Below, one piece after another: positions 25,767 through 34,268 of a stretch of DNA of 34,268 bases. The stretch covers positions 1 to 34,268 of the forward strand of contig CANQRP010000008.1 in assembly GCA_947626305.1 (NCBI GenBank). The letters are read 5' to 3'. The notes under the pieces are model-generated. The model worked only from the letters and a program-made list of their open reading frames with translations, did no database searches and was not told where the DNA came from. This DNA comes from an uncultured Clostridia bacterium (lineage in GTDB: Bacteria; Bacillota; Clostridia; Christensenellales; Borkfalkiaceae). Within the stretch, counting starts at the first letter, position 1. Every line of letters begins with the position of its first letter. The position numbers were made by a program, and so were the translations under genes.

Positions 25767-27425
25767 TCAGACGTTGAAACAGCTTCCGCCGATAAATTCC
25801 CGCAGAAGGGAATTGCAGGGAATGACGGAATCGTCGTCGATGAGACGGAAATATTTCAAGGTTTTGATAAGCCTGTTTGCGACGAGGTATTGCGGATCGG
25901 CAGGTGAAATTTCGGCGAGCGCCTGCATCGCCTGTTTTTTGAGTACGCACAGCTCGTAGCCGAGACTCGAATTGAACACATAGTCGGCATTTTCCTGATT
26001 GGGATAGATCCAGCGGAATTCTCCGTTCCGCACCGATTGCCACATATCGATCGTCGTCGCGGCGGGGCAGCCTCTGAATTTCATATCGCGTACGATCCGA
26101 CGGATGAGGCGGGCATCCGTAGTGGAGAGCGGAGAGTGGTCATCGATGTTCAATTGGGCGTGAGGAGCAATATAGATCTTGAATTTTTGATGCTTCGGGA
26201 TCGAGCGCGTCAACTTTTCGTTGAGTGCATGGATGCCCTCGATGATGATGGGCACATTTTGTTCCACGCGGATCGTTTTCCCGCTCTCGCGCCTGTCCTC
26301 CTTGAAGTTGAAGTGCGGCAACGTGACTTCTTCTCCGTTGATGAGGTCATACAGGTCTTTGTTGAAGAGATCGATGTCGAGGCAGTCGATGTGTTCGAGG
26401 TCGAGCTTTTCGCGCGGTTTTCCCTGGAGTTCGCAAATTTTCGCCTTGTCGAAGTAATAATCATCCATCGATATGGTGACGGGGGCGATTCCGCGCGACA
26501 AGAGTTCGATTCTGAGGCGGTTGCAGAAGGTGGTCTTTCCGCTCGAACTCGGACCGGCGATCGCAACCAATCTTGCATTATGCAGCTCTTTTTCTATCAT
26601 GTCGCCGAGTTCGGCGAGCTGCTTGTTGTGATGCGCCTCGCACATTTGCACGAGTTCGAGCATATCGCCCCGATCGATGATGCGGTTGATCTCGGCAACC
26701 GTTTGGACCTGCGTTTTTGCCGCCCAATTGTAGGCGTTTTGTAACGTTTTGCAATAGGTCGCCTCTTCTTCGAACTCGGGGATATTCGCGTCGAGGTCGT
26801 GGCGGGGATATTGAATGATGATGCCGGGGCTGTACGGCGTGATCGTATAGTTATGGATGCAGCCCGTGGACGGCACCATGTAGCTATGCAGGTAATTGTA
26901 GTATTCCCCGCACTTGTAGAGATGTACCGTCGTCTCGGGACGGTATTTGAGGATGCCGATCTTATCGTCCAAATGGAATTTCTGATAGATCTTCGTAGCC
27001 TCCTCGATGGTGACGGTGACTCTTTCAATGGGCAGATCGGCGTCGATGATGCGCTGGACTTCTTTGGAGATCTCGTCAACGGCTCTCGCCATATTAAAAC
27101 TTTCCGTCAGCGATTGGCAGAAGATAGAGCGGGAGACGTTGTAGGAAAAGCGTATTTTTACCTCCGGAAAGATGTTATAGAACGCCATTGCGACGATGTA
27201 GCGCAGGCTGGCGCTGTATACCCTGCCCGCTTCGAAGTTGTTCAGATTGAGGAGCTTGATCGTCATCCCGTTGTTCTTTTCGGAGAGCCGATAGTTGAGC
27301 TCTTTGATCTGTGCGCCCACTTGACAGACAACGAGGTTTTTTCTTTCCTGTTTGTCTATGAGTTCGAGAACGCGAGTCCCCTCTTCTACGGAAAGTTTGC
27401 GGTCATTAAAGTTGATTTTTATCAT
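25767..27425 (-). CDS. TGS-like domain plus uridine kinase-like P-loop protein
   Basis: N-terminal TGS/ThrRS-like region, P-loop 'IAGPSSSGKTTFCNRL', 'ISMDDYYFDKAKICELQGKPREKLDLEHIDCLDIDLFNKDLYDLINGEEVTLPHFNFKEDRR'. Confidence 0.88.
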   Translation of the reverse strand: MIKINFNDRKLSVEEGTRVLELIDKQERKNLVVCQVGAQIKELNYRLSEKNNGMTIKLLNLNNFEAGRVYSASLRYIVAMAFYNIFPEVKIRFSYNVSRSIFCQSLTESFNMARAVDEISKEVQRIIDADLPIERVTVTIEEATKIYQKFHLDDKIGILKYRPETTVHLYKCGEYYNYLHSYMVPSTGCIHNYTITPYSPGIIIQYPRHDLDANIPEFEEEATYCKTLQNAYNWAAKTQVQTVAEINRIIDRGDMLELVQMCEAHHNKQLAELGDMIEKELHNARLVAIAGPSSSGKTTFCNRLRIELLSRGIAPVTISMDDYYFDKAKICELQGKPREKLDLEHIDCLDIDLFNKDLYDLINGEEVTLPHFNFKEDRRESGKTIRVEQNVPIIIEGIHALNEKLTRSIPKHQKFKIYIAPHAQLNIDDHSPLSTTDARLIRRIVRDMKFRGCPAATTIDMWQSVRNGEFRWIYPNQENADYVFNSSLGYELCVLKKQAMQALAEISPADPQYLVANRLIKTLKYFRLIDDDSVIPCNSLLREFIGGSCFNV

Positions 27426-27609
27426 GGTATTCCCTCTTATTTTTGTGTTTGGTGTTCTATTATACATCAAAAAAATTGTTTTCGCAAGAGGTTTTTGAAA
27501 AATTTTTTCCGTTTGCGTGAATTTTTTTCATGGCTTCCCGTCAATCGCAAAAATAAATCGGAGAATACGTCGTTCTTTCCGCAATCATCGGATAGAACGG
27601 AGCTTGCTT

Positions 27610-27813
27610 TTAAGTCATACCTGCCAATTCATCCAAGGTAACGTGAAAAAAATTTGCCAAAGCGATCAGAGATGAAAGTGTTGGTTCCCGCAGACCATTT
27701 TCCCATAAACTGATGCAGCCTTTGCTGACGCCGATAAATTTAGCCAACTCTACTTGCCCTATGCCACGCGCCGTTCTTAATTCTTTCAAAATTTCACCGA
27801 ATTGATTTTCCAT
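27610..27813 (-). CDS. Small XRE-family HTH regulator
   Basis: 67 aa: 'ILKELRTARGIGQVELAKFIGVSKGCISLWENGLREPTLSSLIALANFFHVTLDEL'. Confidence 0.88.
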   Translation of the reverse strand: MENQFGEILKELRTARGIGQVELAKFIGVSKGCISLWENGLREPTLSSLIALANFFHVTLDELAGMT

Positions 27814-27814
27814 A

Positions 27815-27868
27815 CTTACAATTTTCTCACTAATGTAAGAAAAACGCTTGACTTCTTACAAGTGTAAG
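27815..27868. promoter_or_regulatory. Two operator candidates built from CTTACA/TGTAAG half-sites
   Basis: CTTACA (27815-27820) N13 TGTAAG (27834-27839); CTTACA (27855-27860) AG TGTAAG (27863-27868), the latter within the spacer of the divergent promoter. Confidence 0.7.
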
Positions 27869-27876
27869 ACTATAAT
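27848..27876 (+). promoter_or_regulatory. Sigma-A-type promoter TTGACT-17-TATAAT
   Basis: TTGACT 27848-27853, 17 nt spacer, TATAAT 27871-27876, upstream of the 27908 ORF. Confidence 0.82.
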
Positions 27877-27907
27877 GAAAGTAAATTAAATCTTGGAGGA
27901 AAAACAT

Positions 27908-28378
27908 ATGATACCTATGCGGGCTTATGACCATTTGGGAAGGCAAATCATAAGCGCAAAAACAAGCGGAACAACACTTTCTGTTGACTGCGAAAAAATC
28001 GAAAGGGACATCGTTGCCAGAATTCGTGCAAAAAAAGCAATGACTGTATTGGTGATTCTATGGCCCCTTTTGGCGGCTATGGCTTGTCTTACATGTTATA
28101 TTTTGTACAGAGAAACTTACATTTTCATGGAGATTGCCATCGCTACCTATATCGTGGGAACCTATTCTTTATGTTGGGTCGGTTTTCCTGCGGGATATAG
28201 GTTTATGCTTGACTATCGTGACAGCGTTACTTTAGCCGATTATGCCGTGGCGATAATCGTCGGTATGATCACTATGTGCTTTTCCTATTTCATAGCAATT
28301 GTAAAGATTTTCAAGACAAAAAACGATTTGAGGTACATTCAAGGCATTTTGCTGGAAGCCAGGGAACTAGCGCAGTAA
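27908..28378 (+). CDS. Uncharacterised membrane protein with three or so TM segments
   Basis: SD GGAGG upstream of ATG 27908; hydrophobic segments in the middle of the 156 aa product. Confidence 0.65.
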   Translation: MIPMRAYDHLGRQIISAKTSGTTLSVDCEKIERDIVARIRAKKAMTVLVILWPLLAAMACLTCYILYRETYIFMEIAIATYIVGTYSLCWVGFPAGYRFMLDYRDSVTLADYAVAIIVGMITMCFSYFIAIVKIFKTKNDLRYIQGILLEARELAQ

Positions 28379-28419
28379 TGACATACGACTTCCGCATAAC
28401 GGTAGACATATCAATATTC

Positions 28420-28456
28420 AGACCGACTTGACTGAAATCGTTAAGTCGGTCTTTTC
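28420..28456 (+). terminator. Rho-independent terminator
   Basis: AGACCGACTT-N13-AAGTCGGTCT followed by TTTCT. Confidence 0.75.
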
Positions 28457-28655
28457 TAAACAGAAGAAACAAAGACCGGATCGCCTGCCTATTTTATGCT
28501 CAATAAATTGGAATTACCTTTTGCAAATCGCTGGGAGCTCGGCAAGACGAACTCGCGCCGAAATGCCAAAACGGTTTTCCGACCGCTTGATTTTCGTATC
28601 GGTTTATGGTAAAAAATCATAATACCTATGAAACAGGGATTGAGCGGAGAAGGAT

Positions 28656-29225
28656 ATGCAACACAAGGGAACGAAAATTCTTGAAACGGAGCGGCTGCTC
28701 CTTCGCAGGTGGAAGGAGAGCGACGCCGAAGAGGCGTTCGCACATTGGATGAACGACCCCGACGTCACGAAATATCTCACATGGACGTCGCACGGGGACA
28801 TCGAAGTGACGCGCGCCCTTCTCAAAATGTGGGAACGGGAGAGCGGCGAGCCGCATATCTACCATTGGGCGATCGTCTTAAAGGAAGGGAATGTTCTCAT
28901 CGGCGATATTGCCGTTCTGCGCGCGGACGACTTTCAGGAACGCGGCACGATCGGCTACTGCATGGGCAAGGCGTGGTGGGGAAAGGGCATCATGACCGAG
29001 GCTCTTTCCGAAGTTTTGCGCTATTGTTTTGAGGAAGTGGGATTTTTCCGCATCGACGGCGAGCATGCGACGGAGAATATCGGCTCTTCCCGCGTCATGG
29101 AAAAGTGCGGACTTGTCTATGAGGGAACGCGCAGAGACTTCTTCCGCTGTCCCACGACGGGCGAGCGCGTCGATATCGTGGAGCGCGGCATTTTACGGGA
29201 TGAATATTTCAAGAACATTAGATGA
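28656..29225 (+). CDS. GNAT-family N-acetyltransferase (RimJ/RimL-like)
   Basis: 'ETERLLLRRWKESDAEEAFAHWMNDPDVTKYLTW...GTIGYCMGKAWWGKGIMTEALSEVLRYCFEEVGFFRIDGEHATENIGSSRVMEKCGLVYEGTRR'. Confidence 0.93.
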   Translation: MQHKGTKILETERLLLRRWKESDAEEAFAHWMNDPDVTKYLTWTSHGDIEVTRALLKMWERESGEPHIYHWAIVLKEGNVLIGDIAVLRADDFQERGTIGYCMGKAWWGKGIMTEALSEVLRYCFEEVGFFRIDGEHATENIGSSRVMEKCGLVYEGTRRDFFRCPTTGERVDIVERGILRDEYFKNIR

Positions 29226-29328
29226 ATCTCAACTTAGCGGAATAAAGGGCGGGCGGTTTTTGTCATAGGCAAGCTTACGCCGAATGCCAAACGGATTTTT
29301 GTTATTAAAAGTCAAGCGTTCAAATTTA

Positions 29329-29357
29329 TTGCAGCATAGATAAATCAATGCTATAAT
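29329..29357 (+). promoter_or_regulatory. Sigma-A-type promoter TTGCAG-17-TATAAT
   Basis: TTGCAG 29329-29334, 17 nt, TATAAT 29352-29357. Confidence 0.7.
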
Positions 29358-29389
29358 GATTGCACGAAATTGCAAAACAGGAGTGTTCT

Positions 29390-30106
29390 ATGACAAAGCC
29401 GTATAAGAAATTGGCATTGTTGACAAAATTTTCTGCAATCGCTATCCTTATGTCAATGTTTTTATCGTTAGTACCATTATTTGTATTTTTAATTGTTGAT
29501 AAAAGCAAATTGTGGATTGGCGGAATATCCTTTATTGTAATATGGATGGCATTGTGCATTCTTGATTACATTGTCTGTAAACGCCTTATAAATAAAGAGA
29601 ACGAAAGAAGAGCAAAATATTTGACATTGACGTCGGATGTTTGTAGTTTTGAAAATCTAACTACTGATAACCGTATTGACATAAGTACAGATATTTCAAT
29701 ATTCGTTTATAATGAAAGAATGTTAAACACTATTACACTATATAAGATGACAGAAAATAGTTTACTAACGAATATGAGAAAACAATCTCAGCGCTACTTA
29801 AAAGACCATTACAAAGAAGCAAGAGAAAATAATGCAAGAAAACGGCATCATGAGCTGAAAATACAGTTGTATGCGATTGAAGGAGATGATGATGTCAAAT
29901 GCAAATTCAATCCGAATTTTGAACAGTTATTGTCTATTGGATATATTGAAGCATATTGGATAATGAACAAAGGATTAGTTATTTTACCAATGTATACGGG
30001 AAAAGAATTGGAATTATCTTCATTAAAAAATTATGATAAAGCGATCAATAAACTGATAAATATTTTTAATGTTAAAAGCGTTGGGGAGCAAAATACTATT
30101 ATCTAA
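29390..30106 (+). CDS. Uncharacterised AT-rich ORF: two N-terminal TM segments plus cytosolic domain
   Basis: SD CAGGAG upstream of ATG 29390; hydrophobic N-terminus then charged domain; codon usage strikingly AT-rich relative to neighbours. Confidence 0.6.
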   Translation: MTKPYKKLALLTKFSAIAILMSMFLSLVPLFVFLIVDKSKLWIGGISFIVIWMALCILDYIVCKRLINKENERRAKYLTLTSDVCSFENLTTDNRIDISTDISIFVYNERMLNTITLYKMTENSLLTNMRKQSQRYLKDHYKEARENNARKRHHELKIQLYAIEGDDDVKCKFNPNFEQLLSIGYIEAYWIMNKGLVILPMYTGKELELSSLKNYDKAINKLINIFNVKSVGEQNTII

Positions 30107-30186
30107 TGGGCTGTGGCTTGGCTTTCTTCAAAAAGGATACTGCACAATGAGAAGAAAGCGAGGGCTGTTTGTCCTCGTCTTTTGCA

Positions 30187-30227
30187 TAGAAAAAGACCAA
30201 CCTAACTCGGTTCGAATTAGGTTGGTC
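30187..30227 (-). terminator. Rho-independent terminator of tRNA-Leu
   Basis: Inverted repeat GACCAACCTAA (30195-30205)/TTAGGTTGGTC (30217-30227) followed by TTTTT on the minus strand. Confidence 0.85.
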
Positions 30228-30228
30228 G

Positions 30229-30315
30229 TGGTGCCGGTGATCGGGGTCGAACCGATACGGTATTGCTACCACAGGATTTTGAGTCCAGCGCGTCTGCCAA
30301 TTCCACCACACCGGC
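30229..30315 (-). tRNA. tRNA-Leu(CAA)
   Basis: GCCGGTG...CACCGGC acceptor stem, anticodon loop CTCAAAA in stem GGA/TCC, long variable arm, GGTTCGACC T-arm, encoded CCA. Confidence 0.93.
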
Positions 30316-30374
30316 GTTGCAATGACGATTATATAATAATCGGCGGAAAAAATCAAGCGATTTCTTCCAAAATC

Positions 30375-30403
30375 TTGCAAAAAAAAGAGGGACGTGGTAC
30401 AAT
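30375..30403 (+). promoter_or_regulatory. Promoter candidate TTGCAA-17-TACAAT immediately before polA
   Basis: TTGCAA 30375-30380, 17 nt, TACAAT 30398-30403; ATG at 30410. Confidence 0.6.
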
Positions 30404-30409
30404 GTCCGC

Positions 30410-32927
30410 ATGGATAAGTATGTTTTGATCGACGGCAACAGCCTTCTGAACCGCGCTTTTTATGCTATGGGCGTCTTTACCACCAAGGACGGGCTGCCCA
30501 CCAACGGCATTTTCGGTTTTGTCAAACTTCTCTTTAAGATCCTCGAAGACGAGACCCCCACCTATCTGACGGTCGCGTTCGACCTGCACGCCCCCACTTT
30601 CCGCCATAAAATGTATGACGCCTACAAGGGCACGCGAAAACCCATGCCCGAGGAACTTGTCTGTCAGGTCCCCGTACTCAAAGACTTGCTCCATGTCATG
30701 AAGATCCATACCGTCGAACTCGAAGGATACGAGGCGGATGACCTCATCGGCACCCTTTCCCGCGCCTTTCCCGAGACGGAAGTGCTCATTTATACGGGCG
30801 ACCGTGATTCCTACCAACTCGTCAACGAACGGGTATCCGTTTGCTTCACACGGCGCGGCGTGAGCGACATCGACAGACTTACCGGGCAAAATTTTTACGA
30901 AAAAGTGGGGCTCAAACCCTACCAGATCATCGAAGAAAAGGCACTCATGGGCGATTCGTCCGACAATATCCCCGGCGTACGCGGCGTGGGACCCAAGACG
31001 GCGCTCGATCTGCTCGGTAAATACGGCACGGCAGAGAATGTGTTCCGTCACCTCGACGAACTCACCCCCGCGCTTCGCAAGAAGTTTGAAGGTCAGGAGG
31101 AGATCGCCTGCCTTTCGCACACACTTGCGACTCTCCGTTGCCTTGGCGGATTGCCGCGTGTCGCTTCCCTTTCCCTATGAGGCGCGCACTGCCTTTGCCG
31201 GACTCGAATTCCGTTCTCTGTTGGACAGTGTTTTTTTTGCGGGCGGAGCCGCGCCCACGCTCTCCGCGGCAGTCGTCTGTACCGATATTTCGGAGGCGCT
31301 CGCCGCTCTCTCTTCCGTCGACCGTTTTTCCGTCGACTTCGAGGACGACGGCTTCCATCTCTGCCTCGGCGAACGGGAGTACATCTTCCCGTTGCGGGAA
31401 AGTTTGCTCTCTGCGGGCTTTTTCCCCGAAGAGCTGATCCCCCTCTATCGCGCGCTCTTTTCAAGCAGAAAGACCGCGCTCGTCGCGGACAGCAAGGCGC
31501 TCTATCACCGCATGCGGGGCTGCGGAACCGACGTCACATGTCCCGTTGAGGACGTCTCCCTGCTGCGATACCTCTCCGATTCCAACGTGCGGACTTCCTC
31601 GGCAAAGGATTTCGTGCGGGACTTCGCCCTCCCCGAGACCCACTGTGCCTATGCCATAGAGCGCGCCTATACGGAGGCGCTTGAACGCATGCGCGGCAGC
31701 GAGGAAGAAACACTCTACCGCGAACTCGAGCTTCCTCTGGCAACGGTGCTCTTCGACATGGAGGAGACGGGGGTCAGAGTGGATGAAGAGATGTTCTCCG
31801 TCTTTTCAGAAAAATATTCCGCCGAACTTGCGCAGCTTTCCGAGACCGTGTATTCGCTTGCGGGAATGCGGTTCAATCTCAACTCCCCCATTCAGTTGTC
31901 CGAAGTGCTCTTCGACAAACTCGGGTTCCCTACGAAAGGTCTCAAAAAGAATGCGCGGGGTTGCTATTCCACGAGCGCGGAAGCGCTCGAAAAACTCGCC
32001 GAACATCATGAGATCGTGCGCGTGATCCTTCGCTACCGCGAGGTGCAGAAACTGCAATCCACTTACATCGACGGGATTCGTCCCCTTGTGCGGGATGGGA
32101 TCGTTCATACCACCTACAATCAAACGATGACGACCACGGGACGTCTTTCGAGCGCCAACCCCAATTTGCAGAATATCCCCATCCGCCGCGAGGAGGGCAG
32201 AGAGCTGAGAAAACTTTTCATCGCCCGCGAGGGAAATGTTTTGCTTGATGCCGACTATTCGCAGATCGAGCTGCGGCTCCTTGCGCACTTCTCCGGTTGC
32301 AAGCCTTTGCAGGAGGCTTACCGTGCTGGGAAGGACATCCATGCAACGACGGCGGCGCAAGTATTCGGCGTGGCACTCGGCAACGTCACCCCCCTCATGC
32401 GTCGGCGCGCAAAGGCGGTGAATTTCGGCATCATCTACGGTATCAGTGCGTTCGGGCTCGCAAAGGATGTCGGCTGCACGACGCAGGAGGCGCAGGCATA
32501 CATCGACCGTTATTTTTCGACCTACACCGACGTCAAGGAGTATATGGACGAAAATGTGCGCTTTGCCAAAGAGCACGGCTACGTCAATACGATTTTGGGG
32601 CGCAAGAGACATATCCCAGAATTGAAGTCGTCGAGCTACAATGTGCGCTCATTCGGAGAGCGCGCCGCGATGAATATGCCCTTGCAGGGGAGCTCTGCGG
32701 ACATCATCAAGCTCGCGATGCTCGGTGTTTCCCGGCGGCTCAAAGCGGAGCATATGCGTACAAAACTGGTTTTGCAGGTGCATGACGAACTCGTGCTCGA
32801 TGCTCCTTATGAAGAGGCGGAACGCGCGGCGAATATTCTCAAAGAGGAGATGGAGGGAGCGGTATCTTTGAGCGTTCCCCTCACGGTGGAAGTATCCTCC
32901 GGGGCAAGCTGGTATGACGCAAAGTAA
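30410..32927 (+). CDS. polA: DNA polymerase I, interrupted by a +1 frameshift near 31145
   Basis: N-terminal 5'-3' exonuclease 'YVLIDGNSLLNRAFYAM...GYEADDLIGTLSR...YTGDRDSYQLV...DNIPGVRGVGPKTALDLL' ends at a stop at 31180; polymerase domain 'DADYSQIELRLLAHFSG...RRRAKAVNFGIIYGISAFGLAKD...QVHDELVLDAP' continues in another frame. Confidence 0.94.
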
Positions 32928-33492
32928 AAAGATCGCCGTTGCGGGCGGCATCGGGAGCGGAAAATCGACCGTCCTCAATATTTTGAAAAAGCACGGCTGC
33001 GCGGTGTTCTCCTGCGACGAAATTTATGCGGAACTTTGTGCGGACGCCGAGTTCTTGTATGGGCTCTCCGTCCTTTTTCCCGAGGTCGTAAAGGCGGGGC
33101 GGCTTGACCGCGCCCTGCTCTCCTCCATGATATTTTCGGATCCGCAAGCGCGGGCGAAATTGAATGACTACACACATCCGCTCATCATGTAACGGTTGCT
33201 TGCCGAAATGGAACGCGTTCCTCTCTCCTTTGCGGAAGTCCCCCTTCTGTTCGAAGGCGGTTATGAAAGGCTATTCGACGCGGTGCTCGTCGTTATGCGC
33301 AAAAAGGCGGCGCGGGCGGCGGCGGTAAGAAAGCGCAGCGGGCTCACCGAGGAAGAGACGCTCGCCCGCATGGCAAGCCAATTTGACTACGAAACGCTAC
33401 CCGCAGGCTGCACCGTTCTATACAACGACGGCACTTTGGCAGAGCTCGAAAAGGAGGTCTTCTCCATCTTGCAAGCGTACGGCACGCTTTGA
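32914..33492 (+). CDS. coaE: Dephospho-CoA kinase with an in-frame TAA at 33190-33192
   Basis: 'IAVAGGIGSGKSTVLNIL...LNDYTHPLIM-stop-RLLAEMERVPLSFAEVPLLFEGGYERLFDAVLVV': both halves in the same frame and colinear with CoaE. Confidence 0.9.
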
Positions 33493-33509
33493 AAAAAGTC
33501 AAGATGTGT

Positions 33510-33534
33510 GCGCCCCGCGGATCGCGCGGGGCGC
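33510..33534. terminator. Hairpin between coaE and slt
   Basis: GCGCCCCGCG-GATCG-CGCGGGGCGC perfect stem; weak T-run. Confidence 0.45.
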
Positions 33535-33574
33535 GTGTTCTACTTTTCGTGCGGTTGCGCATACTCTGTGTTGC

Positions 33575-34114
33575 ATGAGGAAATGTGTGCGTATTTTTCT
33601 TTCGATTTCGGCGGCGCTGTTGCTGCTATTTTCGGCTTGTATCCTTTGGGTGTACGGGAATTATCGCCGCCCTTTTCGCGCCGAAGTGGAAAAGAGCGGA
33701 CTTTCCCCCGCTCTCGTATATGCCGTAATCAAGGCGGAGAGCGGTTTTGACGAAAAGGCGATCAGCCGTTCCGGAGCGGTGGGACTGATGCAGCTGCTTC
33801 CCGCCACGGCGGAGTTCGTCTGCCGCACGGAGGGGCTGGAGTTTTCCCCCGACAGGCTGACGGAGGGCGGATATAACATCAAGCTCGGGTGTCGGTATCT
33901 GAACTATCTTCTGGAACGGTTTTCCGCGGAAGAGACCGCGCTTGCGGCATACAATGCGGGCGAAGGGACGGTAAGGACATGGCTCGCGGATGAGCGGTAT
34001 AGCGCCGACGGGAAGAGCTTGAAAGAAGTCCCCTATCCCGAGACGCGGCGCTATTTGAAAAAAGTAATGAAATTTCGCAAAAATTATCTGATTTTTTATC
34101 GTGAAAGAAGTTGA
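33575..34114 (+). CDS. Lytic transglycosylase (SLT domain)
   Basis: 'VYAVIKAESGFDEKAISRSGAVGLMQLLPATAEF...NIKLGCRYLNYLLERF...ALAAYNAGEGTVRTWL'. Confidence 0.94.
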   Translation: MRKCVRIFLSISAALLLLFSACILWVYGNYRRPFRAEVEKSGLSPALVYAVIKAESGFDEKAISRSGAVGLMQLLPATAEFVCRTEGLEFSPDRLTEGGYNIKLGCRYLNYLLERFSAEETALAAYNAGEGTVRTWLADERYSADGKSLKEVPYPETRRYLKKVMKFRKNYLIFYRERS

Positions 34115-34139
34115 CTTTTGTGTTTGAATGATGTATGAT
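34111..34139 (+). promoter_or_regulatory. Sigma-A-type promoter TTGACT-17-TATGAT for the downstream tRNA-Leu
   Basis: TTGACT 34111-34116 overlaps the slt stop codon; TATGAT 34134-34139. Confidence 0.65.
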
Positions 34140-34191
34140 AATAAAGCTGTTGCGAGAGAAAAGGCTCTCAAAGCGCGATTTATTTCGACAA

Positions 34192-34268
34192 GCGGTCGTG
34201 GCGGAACTGGCAGACGCGCAAGACTAAGGATCTTGTGGGAGACCATGCAGGTTCGATTCCTGTCGACC
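34192..34268 (+). tRNA. tRNA-Leu(AAG), 3' end cut off by window edge
   Basis: GCGGTCG...CGACC(gc) acceptor stem, CAAGA-CTAAGGA-TCTTG anticodon arm, long variable arm, GGTTCGATTCC T-arm. Confidence 0.88.

Noticed and set aside
31138-33200. Programmed frameshifting/stop reassignment as explanation for polA, recN and coaE interruptions
   Set aside because: No slippery heptamer or stimulatory structure noted at the recN or polA breaks, and most other genes end normally at TAA/TGA/TAG; sequence error or ordinary mutation is simpler until reads are checked.
1-34268. CRISPR arrays, rRNA genes, transposases/integrases, prophage genes
   Set aside because: Looked for in the ORF track and sequence; no repeat-spacer arrays, rRNA-like segments or recognisable transposase/integrase proteins seen.

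Overview
The window looks like a core-genome segment from a spore-forming, Clostridia-like Firmicute. From 1 to ~27.4 kb nearly all genes are on the minus strand and follow the classical sporulation/housekeeping order: gerW(ytfJ, partial)-ytfI-like, scpB-scpA-M50 protease, lysA, dacF, a spoIIM-like gene, [ABC sugar-uptake operon], spoIVB, recN, argR, nadK, tlyA, dxs, ispA, folD, nusB, asp23, spoIIIAH-AA, and a TGS/uridine-kinase-like gene. A small AT-rich accessory block (27.5-30.1 kb) follows, then tRNA-Leu(CAA) and a plus-strand polA-coaE-slt cluster, with a truncated tRNA-Leu(AAG) at the right edge. Strongest observations: (1) a ~30 bp AT-rich palindromic repeat (core GACATAGTACTATGTAAAA) inside three unrelated genes (spoIIM-like, dxs, spoIIIAE), always in the same orientation and frame, encoding L-H/C-S-T-M-S/C-G/D-I-V/I; (2) a 45 bp perfect duplication of the spoIVB 3' end that brackets a CUT1-type ABC operon sitting where spo0A is normally found; (3) two XRE-regulator/membrane-protein divergent modules with legible operators; (4) three core genes (recN, polA, coaE) each interrupted by a single-nucleotide lesion. 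All calls were made by eye; no database search was run.
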